From Bacteroidaceae bacterium (GTDB taxonomy: Bacteria; Bacteroidota; Bacteroidia; Bacteroidales; Bacteroidaceae), in contig JAFUHF010000085.1 in assembly GCA_017468985.1 (NCBI GenBank), forward strand, positions 1 to 44,740: a stretch of DNA of 44,740 nucleotides, read 5' to 3'. Shown here piece by piece: positions 44,453 through 44,740 of this stretch. Every line of letters starts with the position of its first letter. Within the stretch, counting starts at the first letter, position 1. Both the position numbers and the translations under genes were made by a program. The notes below the pieces were generated by a model. That model saw only the letters and a list, made by a program, of their open reading frames with translations. It did no database searches and was not told the DNA's origin.

Positions 44453-44740
44453 GACGAAAGACAGGTAGAAATGGCTGCGCTATGGGAGGGACGATTTCCA
44501 CCTGGTAGAAATAGCCGCGCTGTGGGAGCAATGATTTCCACCAGGTAGAAATTACCGCGCTGTGGGAGCAACGATTTCCACCAGGTAGAAATTACCGCGC
44601 TGAGGGAGCAACGATTTCCACCTGGTAGAAATTACCGCGCTGTGGGAGCAATGATTTCCACCTGGTAGAATTTACCGCGCTGTGGGAGCAACGATTTCCA
44701 CCTGGTAGAATTTACCGCGCTGTGGGAGCAACGATTTCCA
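44453..44740. repeat. 40-bp tandem repeat array (right end)
   Basis: Units of exact 40-bp spacing start at 44453 (diverged), 44493, 44533, 44573, 44613, 44653 and 44693, with a partial copy from 44733 to the window end. Each has gatttccacctggtagaaat followed by a constant part with ccgcgctgtgggagca. The array is the reverse complement of the left-end units. Copies vary at a few sites (A/T at the palindrome centre, gaaat or gaatt, agcaac or agcaat), so they are not all recent duplicates. Confidence 0.93.

Noticed and set aside
44172-44531. Minus-strand protein in the right-end repeat
   Set aside because: The matching frame on the left copy differs at many non-synonymous sites and joins to different sequence; it looks like repeat DNA, not a gene.

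Overview
The window looks like chromosomal DNA from a Bacteroidales bacterium, most like Prevotellaceae. Evidence: repeated -7 promoter boxes of the Bacteroidota form TAnnTTTG (twice with a TTTG box 19-20 bp upstream), almost no Shine-Dalgarno sites, a GldE/SSB/RpoZ/BamD cluster, two secreted CotH proteins with type IX secretion (T9SS)-like C-termini, a Porin_10-like barrel, and an activation-domain-less MetH. No phage, transposase, plasmid or CRISPR genes are visible.

Layout. Both ends are copies of the same dispersed repeat in opposite orientation, each with an array of 40-bp palindrome-bearing units; the window is probably a contig that broke inside these repeats. Next comes a PEP/pyruvate-binding protein with receiver-like domains (502-3483). 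It converges on a minus-strand block bamD-rpoZ // DUF4293-ssb-gldE-PPTase (7432-3464), with a strong hairpin after rpoZ. uvrB is divergent from bamD. At 9.8-16.2 kb two related secreted CotH-kinase-like proteins flank tRNA-Ala(GGC) and a CbpA-type J-protein; the second also has dockerin and cohesin-like modules. After a 42-bp repeat array come trmN6 (minus) and a long plus-strand housekeeping run: lon, tgt, lptG-like, DEAD-box helicase, DMP19-like, smpB, metH and a GH5 mannanase.

A gene-poor stretch (28.6-30.0 kb) holds a degenerate 42-bp tandem array and a strong small-RNA candidate with its own promoter and terminator. It is followed by a ferredoxin-dependent 2-oxoacid oxidoreductase operon (TPR protein, ferredoxin-alpha fusion, small membrane protein, beta, gamma), a Porin_10-like barrel, a lipoprotein, and an XRE-cupin regulator with an acyl-CoA ligase.

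The right end (39.1-44.2 kb) is a tightly overlapping surface-glycan cassette: FdtA/QdtA-like ketoisomerase, FemAB/GNAT-like acetyltransferase, DegT-type sugar aminotransferase, two paralogous divergent glycosyltransferases and one ordinary GT2. Together these suggest synthesis and transfer of a dTDP-3-(acyl)amino-3,6-dideoxyhexose. The most unusual items are the CotH pair, the small RNA, the divergent glycosyltransferase pair with its atypical acetyltransferase, and the three families of 40-42-bp periodic repeats.
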